Position numbers and translations under genes: made by a program. Of a stretch of DNA of 64,000 nt, positions 25,701-39,000 are shown one piece after another. Within the stretch, counting starts at the first letter, position 1. Every line of letters starts with the position of its first letter. Below the pieces are notes generated by a model. It did not search any database. It had not been told where the DNA came from and saw only the letters and a list, made by a program, of their open reading frames with translations. Source of the stretch: Boesenbergia rotunda (lineage: Eukaryota; Streptophyta; Magnoliopsida; Zingiberales; Zingiberaceae); NCBI GenBank assembly GCA_024364735.1, contig JAGFNQ010000189.1, positions 124,001 through 188,000 of the forward strand, read 5' to 3'.

Positions 25701-25784
25701 CGAACAGGTGCGGGGCGGCACAGTTTTAACGAACAGCCGTTTCAACCGGTTCGTCTAGCTCATAAATTAATTTGGATAAACTCG

Positions 25785-26118
25785 ACTACCAATCAAATAA
25801 TCTCAGATTAATATGAAATTAATTTTTATATTTTATTTAATTTTCCGGATTATATTCATACCCTCAAATATCGATTTGACTTAATATATTGAGAGTAATA
25901 ATTTTTGAAATACAAATTTAATTATTCGAAAAATTAATTCTGTTTAAAAAATCACTACTCTCAATATACTGAGTCAAATTGATATTTCAATGCACTGATT
26001 AATCAGAGAATTAACTAAAATAAAAAATTATTTTTTTCTTCTGATTTTTGTTATCAAATGTTCTTTATCTAATATTTTTACCAAAATCATTAAAAAACTA
26101 TATTTTTTAAATCAAATT

Positions 26119-26171
<53 letters not shown>

Positions 26172-26705
26172 TTATTATATTGTATATTTAAATATAATTT
26201 ATAATATATTAGATATGATTTTTTAAAATAAATTAATTTTTTAAATAATCAAATTATTTTAAAAAATCACTACTATCAATATATTAGGTCAAATTGATAT
26301 TTAAGGGCTGTAGTATATAATCAGGAGAACTAACATATACTTCGAAACTAATTTCATATCAATCCAAAGTCGTTTGGTCTATCAGCCAATTTTACCTTCT
26401 TATGCACAGGCAAAATTGACTGATTAACCAAATAACTTCGGATTAATATGAAATTAGTTCTTATATGTATGATTAGTTCTTATGATTATATCCACGTTCT
26501 CAAATATCAATTTGAATAATATATTGAGAGTAGTGATTTTTTGAATACGAATTGAATTTTTCGAACAATCGAATTCATATTTAAAAAATCATTACTTTTA
26601 ATATATTGGATCAAATTGATATTTAAGAACTGAATATATCAATAGAACTGACTATAAATAAAGAAACTAATTTATATCATTTCAAAATCGTTTAATATCT
26701 AAAAT
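25785..26705. repeat. Tandem foldback (MITE-like) elements with long poly-T tract
   Basis: Two palindromic units lie side by side. Each carries outer arms built on GATTAATATGAAATTAGTT and its inverse, and inner arms built on AAATATCAATTTGA..GAGAGTAGTGATTTTT and its inverse. The inner hairpins are at about 25864-25997 and 26500-26628, with an extra right arm at about 26255-26305. The left unit is split by an AT-rich stretch that includes a T run of about 49 (26121-26169). Non-coding. Confidence 0.65.
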
Positions 26706-27737
26706 AAATTTTAATTAAAAAAATTGAAACAGTTAAATCAGTTTGTTTTTTCGTTTGCCACGTGAGATCAGAAGACGATTGGACTGGTGAAATGAGTCGA
26801 CTGATGATTTTCATTAGTCGATTAATAGGGAAAAATTAAAATAAATATATAATTTATAATTTTGAAATTATCCTATATTTGAATATTTCACAAATTTTAT
26901 TACACCGTTTAGTAAATTGCTATTTAACGAACGGCTCGCTGTCTGCAGCTACTTCGGATCAACTCGATCTTAATCCTTTTCTTCAGTTAATTCGACCCGT
27001 CATTACCGGCACTGCCCCATGTATCTATCTCTCCTCGCCACGTCACACTGTCTCTCCTTCCAGTAGGAGAGAGAAAGAGACAGAGACATGGGACAGTGAA
27101 TTTACCCTTTTCTTCAAAGAATCAATTATTGCTATAAATGGAAAATTATGGGCACTAATTTAACATCATGGTGATCTTTTATCTCCATTTTCAATCTAAT
27201 TGTTAAGTATTTATTACATGGATTTGAGATAGATAATATGATGGTTAAGGGATAGATTTTAACAGTTTGAATATATGCAATAGATTTATATAATATACGA
27301 TAACGTCCATCACGGCATTGTGAAGTTCCATTTTTAAGACAATACTATATGATTGCAAACTATTGTGGGTCGACATTTGCCCTTGTGCAATCCATCAGAC
27401 CATAGTCACCATATAATATTGTTTGTAGCAGGAGTTCTAAGAGAGAACAGAACATGAATTATAGTTATAATTGAAAGGTAGTGAACATTAGTATTGCAGT
27501 AGACAGGTACCAATTCAAAATTTGGAAATATTCAGAACACCAAAGTTCTACTTGTGTTCTTGTGTTAATGAGTGAAGCAGCAAATGAATGTAACATACAC
27601 ACACAAGCTAAACTGCGTCGGTAATTGAATTTTTAACGTCATCTCTCCTGTGACCATCCTGTTTGTGCTTTCTGATGGTATAAATAACCAGCAGCATAAA
27701 TAACTGTACATGCTGAAATGTAGAACAGAATTTGTGA
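26706..27737. other. Intergenic region and FTSH4 3'UTR
   Basis: No supported gene. The right few hundred bases probably contain the FTSH4 3'UTR on the minus strand. A small open frame at 26879-27163 shows no family features. Confidence 0.35.
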
Positions 27738-30700
27738 CTAAGACCCCACCGCAGGCTGAGCAACTCCCTTAGCCTTAGCTGCTGCTTGGGCTGCGGCAGC
27801 GGCTGCTGCAGCGGCAGCTGATGCGGCTGCTGAGGGAGGCATTGTAGATGCTGCTGGTGAATTCACTTGAGTAGGTGCCACTGTCTGATGTTGCTGCTGC
27901 GTGTTACTATTTACTTGAGCAAGTAAGCTCTTGATCTGTGCACCAGAAAGTGTTTCGTGCTCAAGAAGTGCATTGGCAAGAGCATGCAGCTCTTTGTTGT
28001 GGGTTGTCAATATAGTTTTTGCATTATTGTACGCCCTTTCCAGAAAAGCCTTAATCTCCTCTTCAATAAGTAGCCTTGTTTCAGTGCTCAAGCTCCTGCC
28101 ATTATCATCATAGTTGTGAGAAACAAAACCAACCAGATTACTCATTCCATATTTTGTGACCATTGCTCTTGCAAGCTTCGTGGCCTGCTGCAGATCTGAG
28201 GAAGCACCAGAAGTTACTTCATTTTCCCCAAATATTAGCTCTTCAGCTACCCGGCCACCCATGCACACGTCAAGTCTTGCCAGCATTTGTTTCTTAGAGA
28301 TGCTTGTCTCATCCTTCTCTGGCAACTGGGCAACCATGCCAAGGGACATCCCTCGGGGCACAATGGTAGCTTTGTGGACTGGAAGGGCACCATCAGTGTG
28401 GATAGCTACAAGAGCATGACCACCTTCATGATAAGCTGTCAGCTTCTTGGATTCTTCAGAAATAACTGCTGACTTCCTTTCACTGCCCATCATTATCTTG
28501 TCTTTAGCATACTCCAGGTCAGACATTGTAACAGCTATTGCTCCATCCATAGCAGCCTTAAGGGCAGCAACATTAACCAAATTTGCAAGATCCGCACCTG
28601 AGAACCCTGGTGTACCCCTGGCAATTATCATCAGATCCACATCTTCCGCCTTCAAGACCTGCAGCAGAACGAAGCTAGACAATTAGATATGCACTGCTGG
28701 GGAAGGCTAATGAGATATTTTCTCTGGTCTCTTTTAGTCATTTCAAATACTTAATCTGCAGGAATTCAATTTAGGCATAAACAACGGGTAGAAAAGATCC
28801 CTAGATGAGATTGTAAAAAGTTGAGGACAATAAAATGTGCTAGTGCCTGTAAATTACTAATAGGGAGATATTTACACCTTTGACATGTGGGATTCTAAAA
28901 TCTGTCTTCTTCCCTCAACATCTGGATTGGGAACAACAATATGGCGATCAAAACGGCCAGGCCTCACAAGAGCTTTGTCTAATGACTCTGGGAAGTTGGT
29001 TGCTGCAATGACAATAATGCCTTCATTCTGCTTAAAACCATCCAGTTCAACAAGTAATTGATTCAGCGTCATTTTCATGTATTGTTGATCCTTGGGGTTG
29101 CGGCTCCCACCAATTGCATCAATCTCATCAATGAATATAATACAGGGAGATCTTTTCTTTGCAGCAGCAAAAAGATCCCGAACTCTCCTAGCTCCCACAC
29201 CAACAAACATTTCTTCAAACTCGCTGCCACTGCATGAGAAAAAAGGGACACTGGCTTCCCCTGCAATAGCCCTTGCGAGCATTGTCTTCCCTGTGCCAGG
29301 GGGACCAACCAGCAACACACCTTTCGGAAGCTTCCCACCAAGGCGGGTGAAACGCTAAAGCAAGCACCATAAATAACAACAACAATGACAAAAAAGTTCA
29401 ATTCCATAAAACAATAAGCATGAAAAGATGGAAGCAAATTGACAAAAACTACAGAAAAAAAATCTTTATTATATTCACAAGAACGATGATGTTGGCGTTT
29501 TCCATTTATGATGTGCACAAAACACAATTTTGTTGCGTGCATGGAGTAATCTTCCAATGCATATTTACATAAATCCTTGACAATGTATGTAATTATTTGA
29601 AAGGCGCACTACAAGTTGAATGATTATCTACAAGCCACACAAATGGTTAAAAATTAAAATCATGAATTTGTTGTTTTGCCCTATTGTATTCTTTTGTTAT
29701 CCTATGTCTAGCCTTTTTCTCATCTTTTCCTTCATCTCCCTGTTTTTTGGTAATATCTTTTACTTTAGTAGGTTTTGATAGCACCTTTCCTCACCTTCTG
29801 TTAATAAGGTCTTCAGCTAAAAAAATTCCCAGACTATTTTGGAAATAAATGTTATCAGAAAATCATAATCGACATCTCCAAAACATACAAGAAACATGCA
29901 CATAAATAGAAAAGGAACTTTATAGAAAAATAAAAAAAATCCAACTAAACTTCAAAGTAAGGCATAGAATTTTAATTAAGCAAACCTTAGGATCACGAAG
30001 GTAATGGACAATTTCCTCTAGTTCAGCTTTGGCCTCATCAACGCCTTTTACATCACTAAATTTTGTGCTAGACTCCATGCTTGGTTGGACCTCTTCATGT
30101 AGACCAAGGCCTGCTGAGGTTTACAACCCAAACGAAGTGTTTTATCCACTAAACTGGAACAAAAGAATTTTCATCTTCTACATAACAAAACAACTACTTT
30201 AACTTTAAGTAACCAAACCTTTACTGATTCCCCTATCCTCAATAAGTGCCCCAACACCAGATATTACCAGAAATGAGACTGCAAGAGTCCGAAATGTACG
30301 CCATAATTGCTCTTTAAAATTGCTGGATTCTGCAGTCACCATATGTATGGGGGCATTTGCAGTCCCAAGAATACCATCCTTTGTTGATAGGCCAGCATTC
30401 TTTAATGCTGGGATACTGTTAAAGTTGGTTAAGGGATCCTCCTCCCTTGCTGTGTTAGCAATGCCTACACCCATGATTAGTTAATAAAGTCCAGCCCCAA
30501 CAAGAAAGCGCACAAGAAGGATAAAAACAAGAGCATGATTAGGAAATTCTCTCCATCCATTCTCCGGTAAAAAAAAAATCTTTTTAGACTAAAGAATTGA
30601 CCACAATGAGAGGAATTAAACTTTTAGTTGTAATTTATGACTAGGAAAAATAGAACAGAATGATCATAGGCTAGAATTCAGCTGTTTTAGTTTATGGTTG

Positions 30701-33700
30701 AAAATACAATGATTGACAATAACAAAGAGGATTTTTTTTTAAAAAAAAGAAAATATTGAAAGCTAAAACTTATAAATTCCAACAAATACTGCTCATATAC
30801 TTATTTGTGATGTCATGCATATGAATTAAAAATTCCCGTACATTATAGCATATATGCTCCTGGAAAAGCATAACATGTATCTCAAACATGATTATCAAGA
30901 TTATAATCCAGATTGTAGAAACCAATCATCTTGCAACCAGAATTTTCCTAGACTATGCAAACCCAAATTAGGATCCAAATGGGATAGGGATCACAGAGAA
31001 CTACAGCCCTCATCATTGCAAGAACTTACCTAAATCCTGACAAACTTATATTTTGGTTCATATGGGAACTTTAAAGTGGCATTCGAACAACATAGACAAC
31101 TGGAGACATTCAGTTATGTGAGAATCCTTTTTAACTTCCAACAGGCTTTAAAAAGTGTGTGCAACAGCATCCAGTCGAACCATTGCATGGTGTATGTGTG
31201 ATTTATATTCAAAAGATTTAAAATTTAATTATATCAGAAAGAGTACACAATGATATTAGGATAAAATATTTAAGTTTGCATCCACAATTTTATATATGAA
31301 AATAATTAATCTACATGGTGCGTCATCATTACCAAATTCGTCCCAACTAGTTGGGATCATCTATATGAATTTCATTCCTTCATTAAGCTCCCATCCAAAG
31401 CTATATTACTAGTTGGGGTCCACCAATAAACTAAACTCAACTCATTATTAAAACTAAAAGAAAAGATATTTTATTCCGTGATAGATAAGACTTATCTATC
31501 ACAAGATAAATCTCAAGTAGATTTTTCTATCATGAGACAAATATAAAAATCCAATTTCTACAAAATTCCTCCTTACATTTTTCAGAGAATCTTGTATCCA
31601 CAACCTATCTCCTTATGTCACAGATCTACTTATTTTCGCTATCTATCTCAATCTACCTTTCAACTACTTTCAAGATTTCCAGAATGTTATTGCCAATTCA
31701 CCACATAGGGTTCATATCTAAGATGAAGATGTGGCCCAAGCTAACCTTTTTTTTATGCTCTTGCACACAATGATCCAGTTTCTTTTTCCCCTATCCAGAA
31801 CTTCTTCTTCTTTTTTTTTGTTGAAGAACTACCAACTTATGTTACTTTTGTAATTTGCAATGTATTTTAAAGGGAAATAATCAATTAAGTTCTGTGATCT
31901 GGTTTCATATTTAAGACAAATGTCAAATTGTGGTCATCATCATCAAGCAATCGTGTTAGTCCTAACTATTAACCATCAGTTGAACTTTATGAAGTCAAAT
32001 TGTGGTCATCATCATCAAGCAATCAGTGTTACTGGGCAAGCTTGCAAATCAACTTACAACATTTTTTTTTTAATTCTTGTTGATCAGATATAAATATACT
32101 TATGGTAATACATACGGGTATTATTATTCTTCTTACCTCTTTGTAAAGTTTCCAGCAATGTACTTTGGTCCAACCTATCAACTTTCACTAATGCCTTAAC
32201 ATACTCAGCAAGTGCAGAAGGGTTTGAGTGCAGTGATGGCTGACTTTCAAAGAGTCTAATAACTCTTTCTGGATCATTTTTGTATAGCTCTTTAAGCAAT
32301 GTTACATCATTCATGCCATCAGTATCCCTTACTCTTCGAGCAAAATTTCCAGCATAACTCGACTGGAACCTTTCATGGAAGTTTCCAATTCGGTCATCTG
32401 CAAGAAGAAAATGACAGAAAAAACTCAGAAATGTAACTGAAAATAGCAAGTTAACTTACAACTGAAATACTACAATTCAATTTGTATAAGGAATAAAGTT
32501 GAAGATATTCTACTTGTCTTTACTGATATTATCATATAGATAACAAACATGAGAAATATTTATGATCAGATAAAACCATCCATTTGCATCTGACGCAGCT
32601 GAAGCTATATTGTGCCCCTTGCTTTCTGCCCTTTGATTTATTATTTTCAATTTTATCCAAGAGTAAACATTTGGCTAGAATGCCTTATGAGTGAGAAGCA
32701 TAAGATACCGTTGGCCAATCGGTTCACAGACATGGAAGTTCAGCCAAGTAGTCAAATTTACAAAATCAAACAATACATCTGATGAAGTATACTATGTCTT
32801 TGCATTCAGATATCTAAGATTAAGATCAATAATGCTTGGAAGAAATCCTATATACATATTGCTCTCAACAATTTTTTAGGAAATTGTCAAATTATGTTAT
32901 GTCAATAAGCTACCTAAGGAACAAGGTCGACTGCAATTGTTTTCTTAAAGTGGTCATTCACAATTACAATCTCATGAGAGCAAATAATGTAGATTGGGAA
33001 TAAATTTAAATTTTGAATTCAATTTGAATTGTTTGGGAATAATTTGAATTGTTTGGTAATTGATCTTTTTTGGGTAGTCAATTAATGCAAATTAATTCAT
33101 TTCCCTTTATAATGCAACCTTAGATTAACCTCTCACTAAGTTGACCCCTTTAGAGAACAATTAGCATCGACATGATGCCTAACAGGATTTAAACTCACAA
33201 ATCATAAGTCCTATAGAAGCCAAAAGAGGAACAAAATGAACGTCATGATTTAAGAACCAAAACATCAGTTTAAAAATTGGCAAATCAATTAAAAACTTCC
33301 ATTGGCATGTGTACTTTTCTATTTATTCACAATTTGAAAGTTCATCAGCCTAGAGAGTTGATTTCTTTGTTTACTACTTGGCACTAAACTGAGATTACTA
33401 CTTGCCACTATACTAATAGTTCTTCTGAGCTAAAATACAGGAGACGTGTCAACACTAGGAATAAAATTACACTACATAAAATTTTTCTAAAGCACTTAGA
33501 TATGCAGTAATTCTCATCGTTCATTGATGAGTTCAAATTGTTCCATAACAGCATTCATGTTCAATTGCACAGTGGGAAATTTTGATTTTATTGTTTTCTT
33601 AATTAATTTGTCAACTTATTTAATCACAAATTTAATTTTCTAACTTGAAAATATGCTAATTTACAGTCCAAGCATCTGTCCTTGTGTGTTTATTTTGTCA

Positions 33701-35407
33701 TAAGTTGCATTTCTGCAGATTCAAAGTGCACAGAGTAATTGATAAGAGTAGGAATGTAAAGAGCAAGATCAAAGGAAGAAAAATTCAATAAAAAAGTGGT
33801 CTACGGTGTGTCAGGACACAATGAGGTTAATTAAATTTCAGAAAGAAGCACAAGGAAGATGATTTCTATTCATCAAAAATAAAAGGAAAGCAGGAGAGAA
33901 ACAGAACATAGATGGAAAGGGAGACAAAATGTGGGAGAGGAGAAGCACTACGAGAAAGATGATTCGGAGAGAGAAGAGTGAACATAGATGGAAAGGGAAA
34001 CTGTGGGAGAGGAACAAGAAAGGAGATAGAAGACAATAAAAGGATAGGCCATAGCTCGCATGGATGATGATATTGCATGGAAACTGAAAAAGAAAAGAAC
34101 AATTAGGGTTTGCAAGGGCAAATAGGTGAGAATATTAGGTTTGCATGTGGGGAATGGCGAAACTGTTCAAAGGGAAGGAAAGAAAAGCATTTAATTGCAT
34201 TAGCAATTTCTAACAATTGACTAATGATTCAACCAGGAACAAAATCTCAGCCTCTATATATGCGAAATGAACAATTGCACCTTGGCCTGAATCATGATCT
34301 TGACAGTGGTTGAGATTTTTTCAATGAATTGACTTTTTGAGAAAGTCAATTCATTAGTAAAAACAGAGAGAGACAACTATCTGGCAGAGGGACAGATAAG
34401 AGAGTAAGTAATGGTTCCTTTTTGAATAGTCAAGTACCTGGTTATTGCAGCACTACGCTTCTAAGCCAACGTTTAAAAAGTAAACGGAGAATCATCAGAT
34501 TGTACTAAGATTTCTCCTGGATTTAAAGAAGGCAATATGAACCACATACCAATACCAGCTTCAATCTTGTCTACCACACGATGAGATTGAGATCTTCCAT
34601 AAAAATCTGAACGCCCCAACAATTGTTGTTTTCCAAGCTGTTGCAACCAGCAACAACCAAGATTATAAGAAAAAAATAAAAACAAAAGTGCATACCTCAA
34701 TACTATCCACCTAGGATATGAATGGTGTCAGCATATAATCAACTTGTATGATACGGCACAAGAAACAATAGCAACAAAACATCCTAATTGATACACCGCA
34801 AAGAATGCTTTAAAAACCATGGAAAAAAAGAAGTCATGACGATATATTAGAGTAATATTAACAAAAACTGTTAGTTCAACTGAACAGCATATGATGAAGC
34901 ATCGTAAGACAAAATAAAACAATCAATTAATGTAACTAAGTCATAGTCCAGAGTGTTGGATCAAAAACATTAAGGCAAGGGACTTGAAGATTAGGAGTCA
35001 ATGATAATAACTGAAGTCAATCCTGTTAGTTTCCCTACTGCTTCAAGGTCAGAAACCGATATCTATTTCCGATTAGGATTTGCTCCTTCATCGAAAAGAG
35101 AGTAAAGCTATTCCTGCAGAAAGCCACACAAGAGGACCGAGACATAAGTTGTAAGACGCCTTCAGTTGTCAAAAGCCCCAACCAACAACCAGTTGATCTA
35201 TAATATAAGGCACTTAACATTCTGGAATTTCTTCGATCTTAAAAAAAAAAAAGAGAGCCCTAATCTAGAGATGCAATCACACTAAACCCTCAAAAGGCCA
35301 AGAGGATCCCACAAAATAGAAAACAAATCTGGAATTTTCAACGAGGAAAGTCAATCCGCGTAGGGAACCTTAGATGTTACCTTCGCGAGGACGCGCCTCC
35401 AAGCCAT
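27738..35407 (-). CDS. FTSH4: Mitochondrial i-AAA ATP-dependent zinc metalloprotease FTSH4
   Basis: Seven exons: 35407-35381, 34637-34550, 32397-32137, 30464-30219, 30110-29986, 29354-28878 and 28658-27738. All are in phase with consensus junctions and give about 714 residues, the usual length. The N-terminus MAWRRVLAK starts a basic mitochondrial presequence. One membrane span follows ([19 protein letters not shown]), then the AAA module: Walker A GPPGTGKT, Walker [11 protein letters not shown], second region of homology [21 protein letters not shown]. The zinc site is [11 protein letters not shown] (HExxH). In the family this is a hexamer in the mitochondrial inner membrane with its catalytic face in the intermembrane space, degrading unassembled or oxidised proteins. 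The C-terminus ends in a poly-Ala tract (about 11 Ala) after a Gln/Pro/Ser-rich stretch. No lesion seen. Confidence 0.95.
31924..32031. repeat. Short direct repeat in FTSH4 intron 3
   Basis: A block of about 35 bp beginning CAAATTGTGGTCATCATC and ending AAGCAATC occurs twice with a period of about 71 bp. Intronic, no coding role. Confidence 0.6.
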
Positions 35408-36068
35408 GGTTAAATTGGTGGTTCGACAGAGTCGTTGAGAAGCTTGCGCCGACAACCGGAGAAGGGATGGGCGAGACGGAGGGGGAAAAGGAGGTGAACT
35501 GCCGACGGTGAACCCCAAACGGAACCCTTGACTCACTCGGGAAATGAATTAATGGAAAAATGCAGAATACACTTATAACTTTACTATTTTGTATTTGAGA
35601 TTTTTAAATTTTACATTAAAATAGATATATTATAGCAGTAAAATGAAATATATTAATGAAAGGTATTTTTTTAAAAAAAGACCCTGAAATTTATTAAGAA
35701 ATGTTCACTTCTTTATCATTTTATTTTCTGATTCAAATGCCACCCTTTTCTAGCCACTTGGTGCAGATCTTCCTCGTCCGGATATCCTTCTCCAGATTGC
35801 CCCATCTGTTTCCAATGTGGATTTTTGCTACCCGATTTGATGCTCCAGTTACTCTTTGCCTTCTCCACTGACGCGTGCTGTCCAAAGTTGGGATTTTCTT
35901 GGCCGGAATTAGCTGGTTTTGTTGGGAGATTGGTTGTCTATCTGCAGCTGTTCGCAGCTATTGTTCACGATTGCTTCTTCTCAGTCGGTTAACTAGGATT
36001 TCTCTGACGGCGATGCTTTGATTCGGCAAGGTTTATTGGGTGTATACGATTTGGGGGAATCGAGTGCT
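35408..36068. promoter_or_regulatory. Divergent promoter between FTSH4 and ELF3
   Basis: Exactly 661 bp separate the two start codons, which point away from each other. Both 5'UTRs and both promoters must fit here unless they share elements. The two ends are GC-rich and CT-rich, as leader sequences often are, and the middle (about 35570-35720) is AT-rich. I could not identify specific clock motifs with confidence. Confidence 0.6.
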
Positions 36069-39000
36069 ATGAAAGGGGTGGAGGGGGATAAGGTCATAGA
36101 GCCTCTCTTTCCGAGGCTCCATGTTAATGACACTCATAAAGGGGGTCCGAAGGCTGCCCCAAGGAACAAAATGGCGTTATACGAGCAGCTCAGCATCCCT
36201 TCTCAAAGGTTCAACTCGAGGTCCTCCGCGATGTCATTTCCTCCTTGCCACTTCAACAGTTCGGTCCCTTCCCTTTCCTCCAGTCAGGTTGGAACAACTT
36301 TGGCTTTTAGCCACCTTCTAGCTTGTTCTGTTTGTTGAACTGCTTATCTTCCTGCTATGATGCATCTATTCCTGTGTGTGTTTCCTTGATTAAATTACGC
36401 ATCTGTGTAATGCTGGAAACTAATTAGGTCGTTTCCATTATAAGCTGAATTGGGTGTTGCTGGAATTTTCACATTTGTTCAAAATGAACTCACAGCTTGA
36501 AAAGAAACTAATAATTGCATATGATTTTAAAAGTTATTGTGTTTGAAATTTCACGTGGCAATTAATGTCTATGCACATTGTCAAATATCATGCTCCCATT
36601 CTTCATGATCTAACGAACTACAAACTTATTCCATGATAACTAAAAGGACGATATGACCTTGCCTTCACGGATGATTATCATGACACTATGAGGGAGGAAG
36701 GAGATCAATTTCCTTGGATTATGTTATTCTTGAATGAATAGGAAGGGAGAAGATTTAACATCCTTGCATCGGTAATAAAAAATCATGAGTTTTCTTCTCA
36801 TATGCACTCACATATAATAAGTTTAGCTAGGACCAGCCTAAACGTATCACTATTTAAACCATACCAACTATGAACCTAAAACTGATATTTGGGCCAACCG
36901 ATCATAGGTGTATATTTACACTTGATTTTTATAAGTCATTATAAACCCTTCCATTTAATTTTCTTGTTGTTGTGCATGCCATTGTTATTGATGTCAGTAA
37001 GCATGCCAAGGCACCAAAATCCCATGTTTCTCAAGGTTTTTGTTCTTGCTTAAGCGAAGTCGTTTAACTTTGGTTCTTGTCCAAACACAAGTGTGAGTTT
37101 TGCAAAGTAACAACAAGAGCACTCGATGGCTTCATCTCACTGCAAGTCTAGGATTGCTTCTCATCTTAGAATCAAATCTTCATAAAGCCACCATGGGAGA
37201 CCCATCCTCATGTGTGTAGCAAGTGCTCATTTGCCTCATATTTGTTCCTCATGAATACAAGTTTGTTGCTACCTTGTAACACCCAACTTTTGCAATCTTT
37301 CAATGAGCTTATCACAGTTGGCATCATGCATGCATCTTATATATCAAAGAGATTTTGTTGCCCCCAGGATTATAGTGCTATGGTAAGAGATGGGGCAAGC
37401 ATCTCATTCGAGATACATTACACCTGGGGAGTTTGAAAAACTTGTGACATTGGATCATCCGCCAGAACCCATCTGCACTTCCCAATTTACCCTGATAGCC
37501 AGTGGCAAACATTCATGGGATTGGCCAATCACCTTCAAGATTAGTTGGATTGTAAGAGCTGGATATATAGATTATCAAAAAAAAAAAAACTTGTTGTTGC
37601 CAACTTGTCAAATCATCTTGCAGCAACTCTGATTAAGCATTCCTCACCCTCCCTTCTAGAGCCATGTGTTAGTAAGATTCAGGTATGAGTACCCAACATG
37701 TGTGTGCATCCAATGACTATTCTCGAATATTGTTACACACGATCAACAAGGACATAGGGTGCCCACTCTCAGTGTGGTTGTCTAGTGTCAATATCTGACA
37801 TGGATACAATGGGGATACATGATGAGTTCGAGTATCTTAGTTAGTGCCTATACTCTTCATTGTTAGGGTCACCTCTTAGAGCCGGGAGAGCCTATGTCTT
37901 CCTACTTGGTTAATTGCTTGTTCTTGCCTCTCTTATTCTCCAGACTTTTCATTGGTGTTCCAAGGTCATGTCATATCAATATAGGTATTAGATCAACCAA
38001 AGAATTTGATTAGTAGATAGTATATCCTAAGCAACAAAATTGATCTTGAAGCTGCAAAGAAATCTCTCTCAATTTAGTGAGATATTTTCTCTCTTTTGGA
38101 GAATGCCAAAAATTAAGCGTTGGTTTTCCTCGTTTTCCTTTTCATTTTCTAGAAAATCGTATTTTCTCATTTTTTGAAAAATGACTTTTAGATATTCTCT
38201 AGTTTTCTAGAAAATAATATCTCTTTTTCTAGAAAACGGATGTGGAAAATGCAAACCAAACATCGTTGTCTATAAAATCATATTTTCTCAAAAAATGAAA
38301 ATGAAAAACGCTAAAACCAAACGCTTTTAACTTTCCATTGTTTCCAATCTATGGTATAAAGTTGGACCCTTTTCTCATGTTCCTTGTATTTTCAGAATAT
38401 GTCAAACATTGATCATTGTATACTTTTGGCTCTCAACAACATTGTTGATTGTTAACTAGCATTTATCTTTTAGGGATGCGGTCAGCAGAGAATATGCTTT
38501 CTCCTTTTCGAATGACCTCTCAAATGCCTGTTCATTCTGCAGAAAAGGCTGGAACTTCTGATGGAATGAATCTGGTTGGGAAAAGGATGGAATTATACAG
38601 GAAATCCATTCAGCGAGTAAGTTCCCAGAATCTATTTGGCACAGGATTAGCTGCTGAATATAGATCACAGAGACAAGAAGACCCTAGTATGAAAAATTCT
38701 TGTGACAAAGTTTTAGATGATGCAGACGATACTGTCGTTCGTTCCTTTGATGAGTTAGATAGTGTTGCATTCTTGAAAAAGGATACACATACGACAAGTC
38801 CAATGTTAACTACCTCCATTTTGCACCAACTACAGAAGAGTCTTACATCTGATAATTCTTCATATCAAGGCCATAATTTGGATGAGAAACCTTGGGAAGA
38901 AACATATATTGCAGAAGTTAGTTGTTCTCATAGTACTCATGTCAGAGATCTTAAAGAAACTTCACCAATTGAAAAAACAAAGGAAACCAAACAAAAGTCT

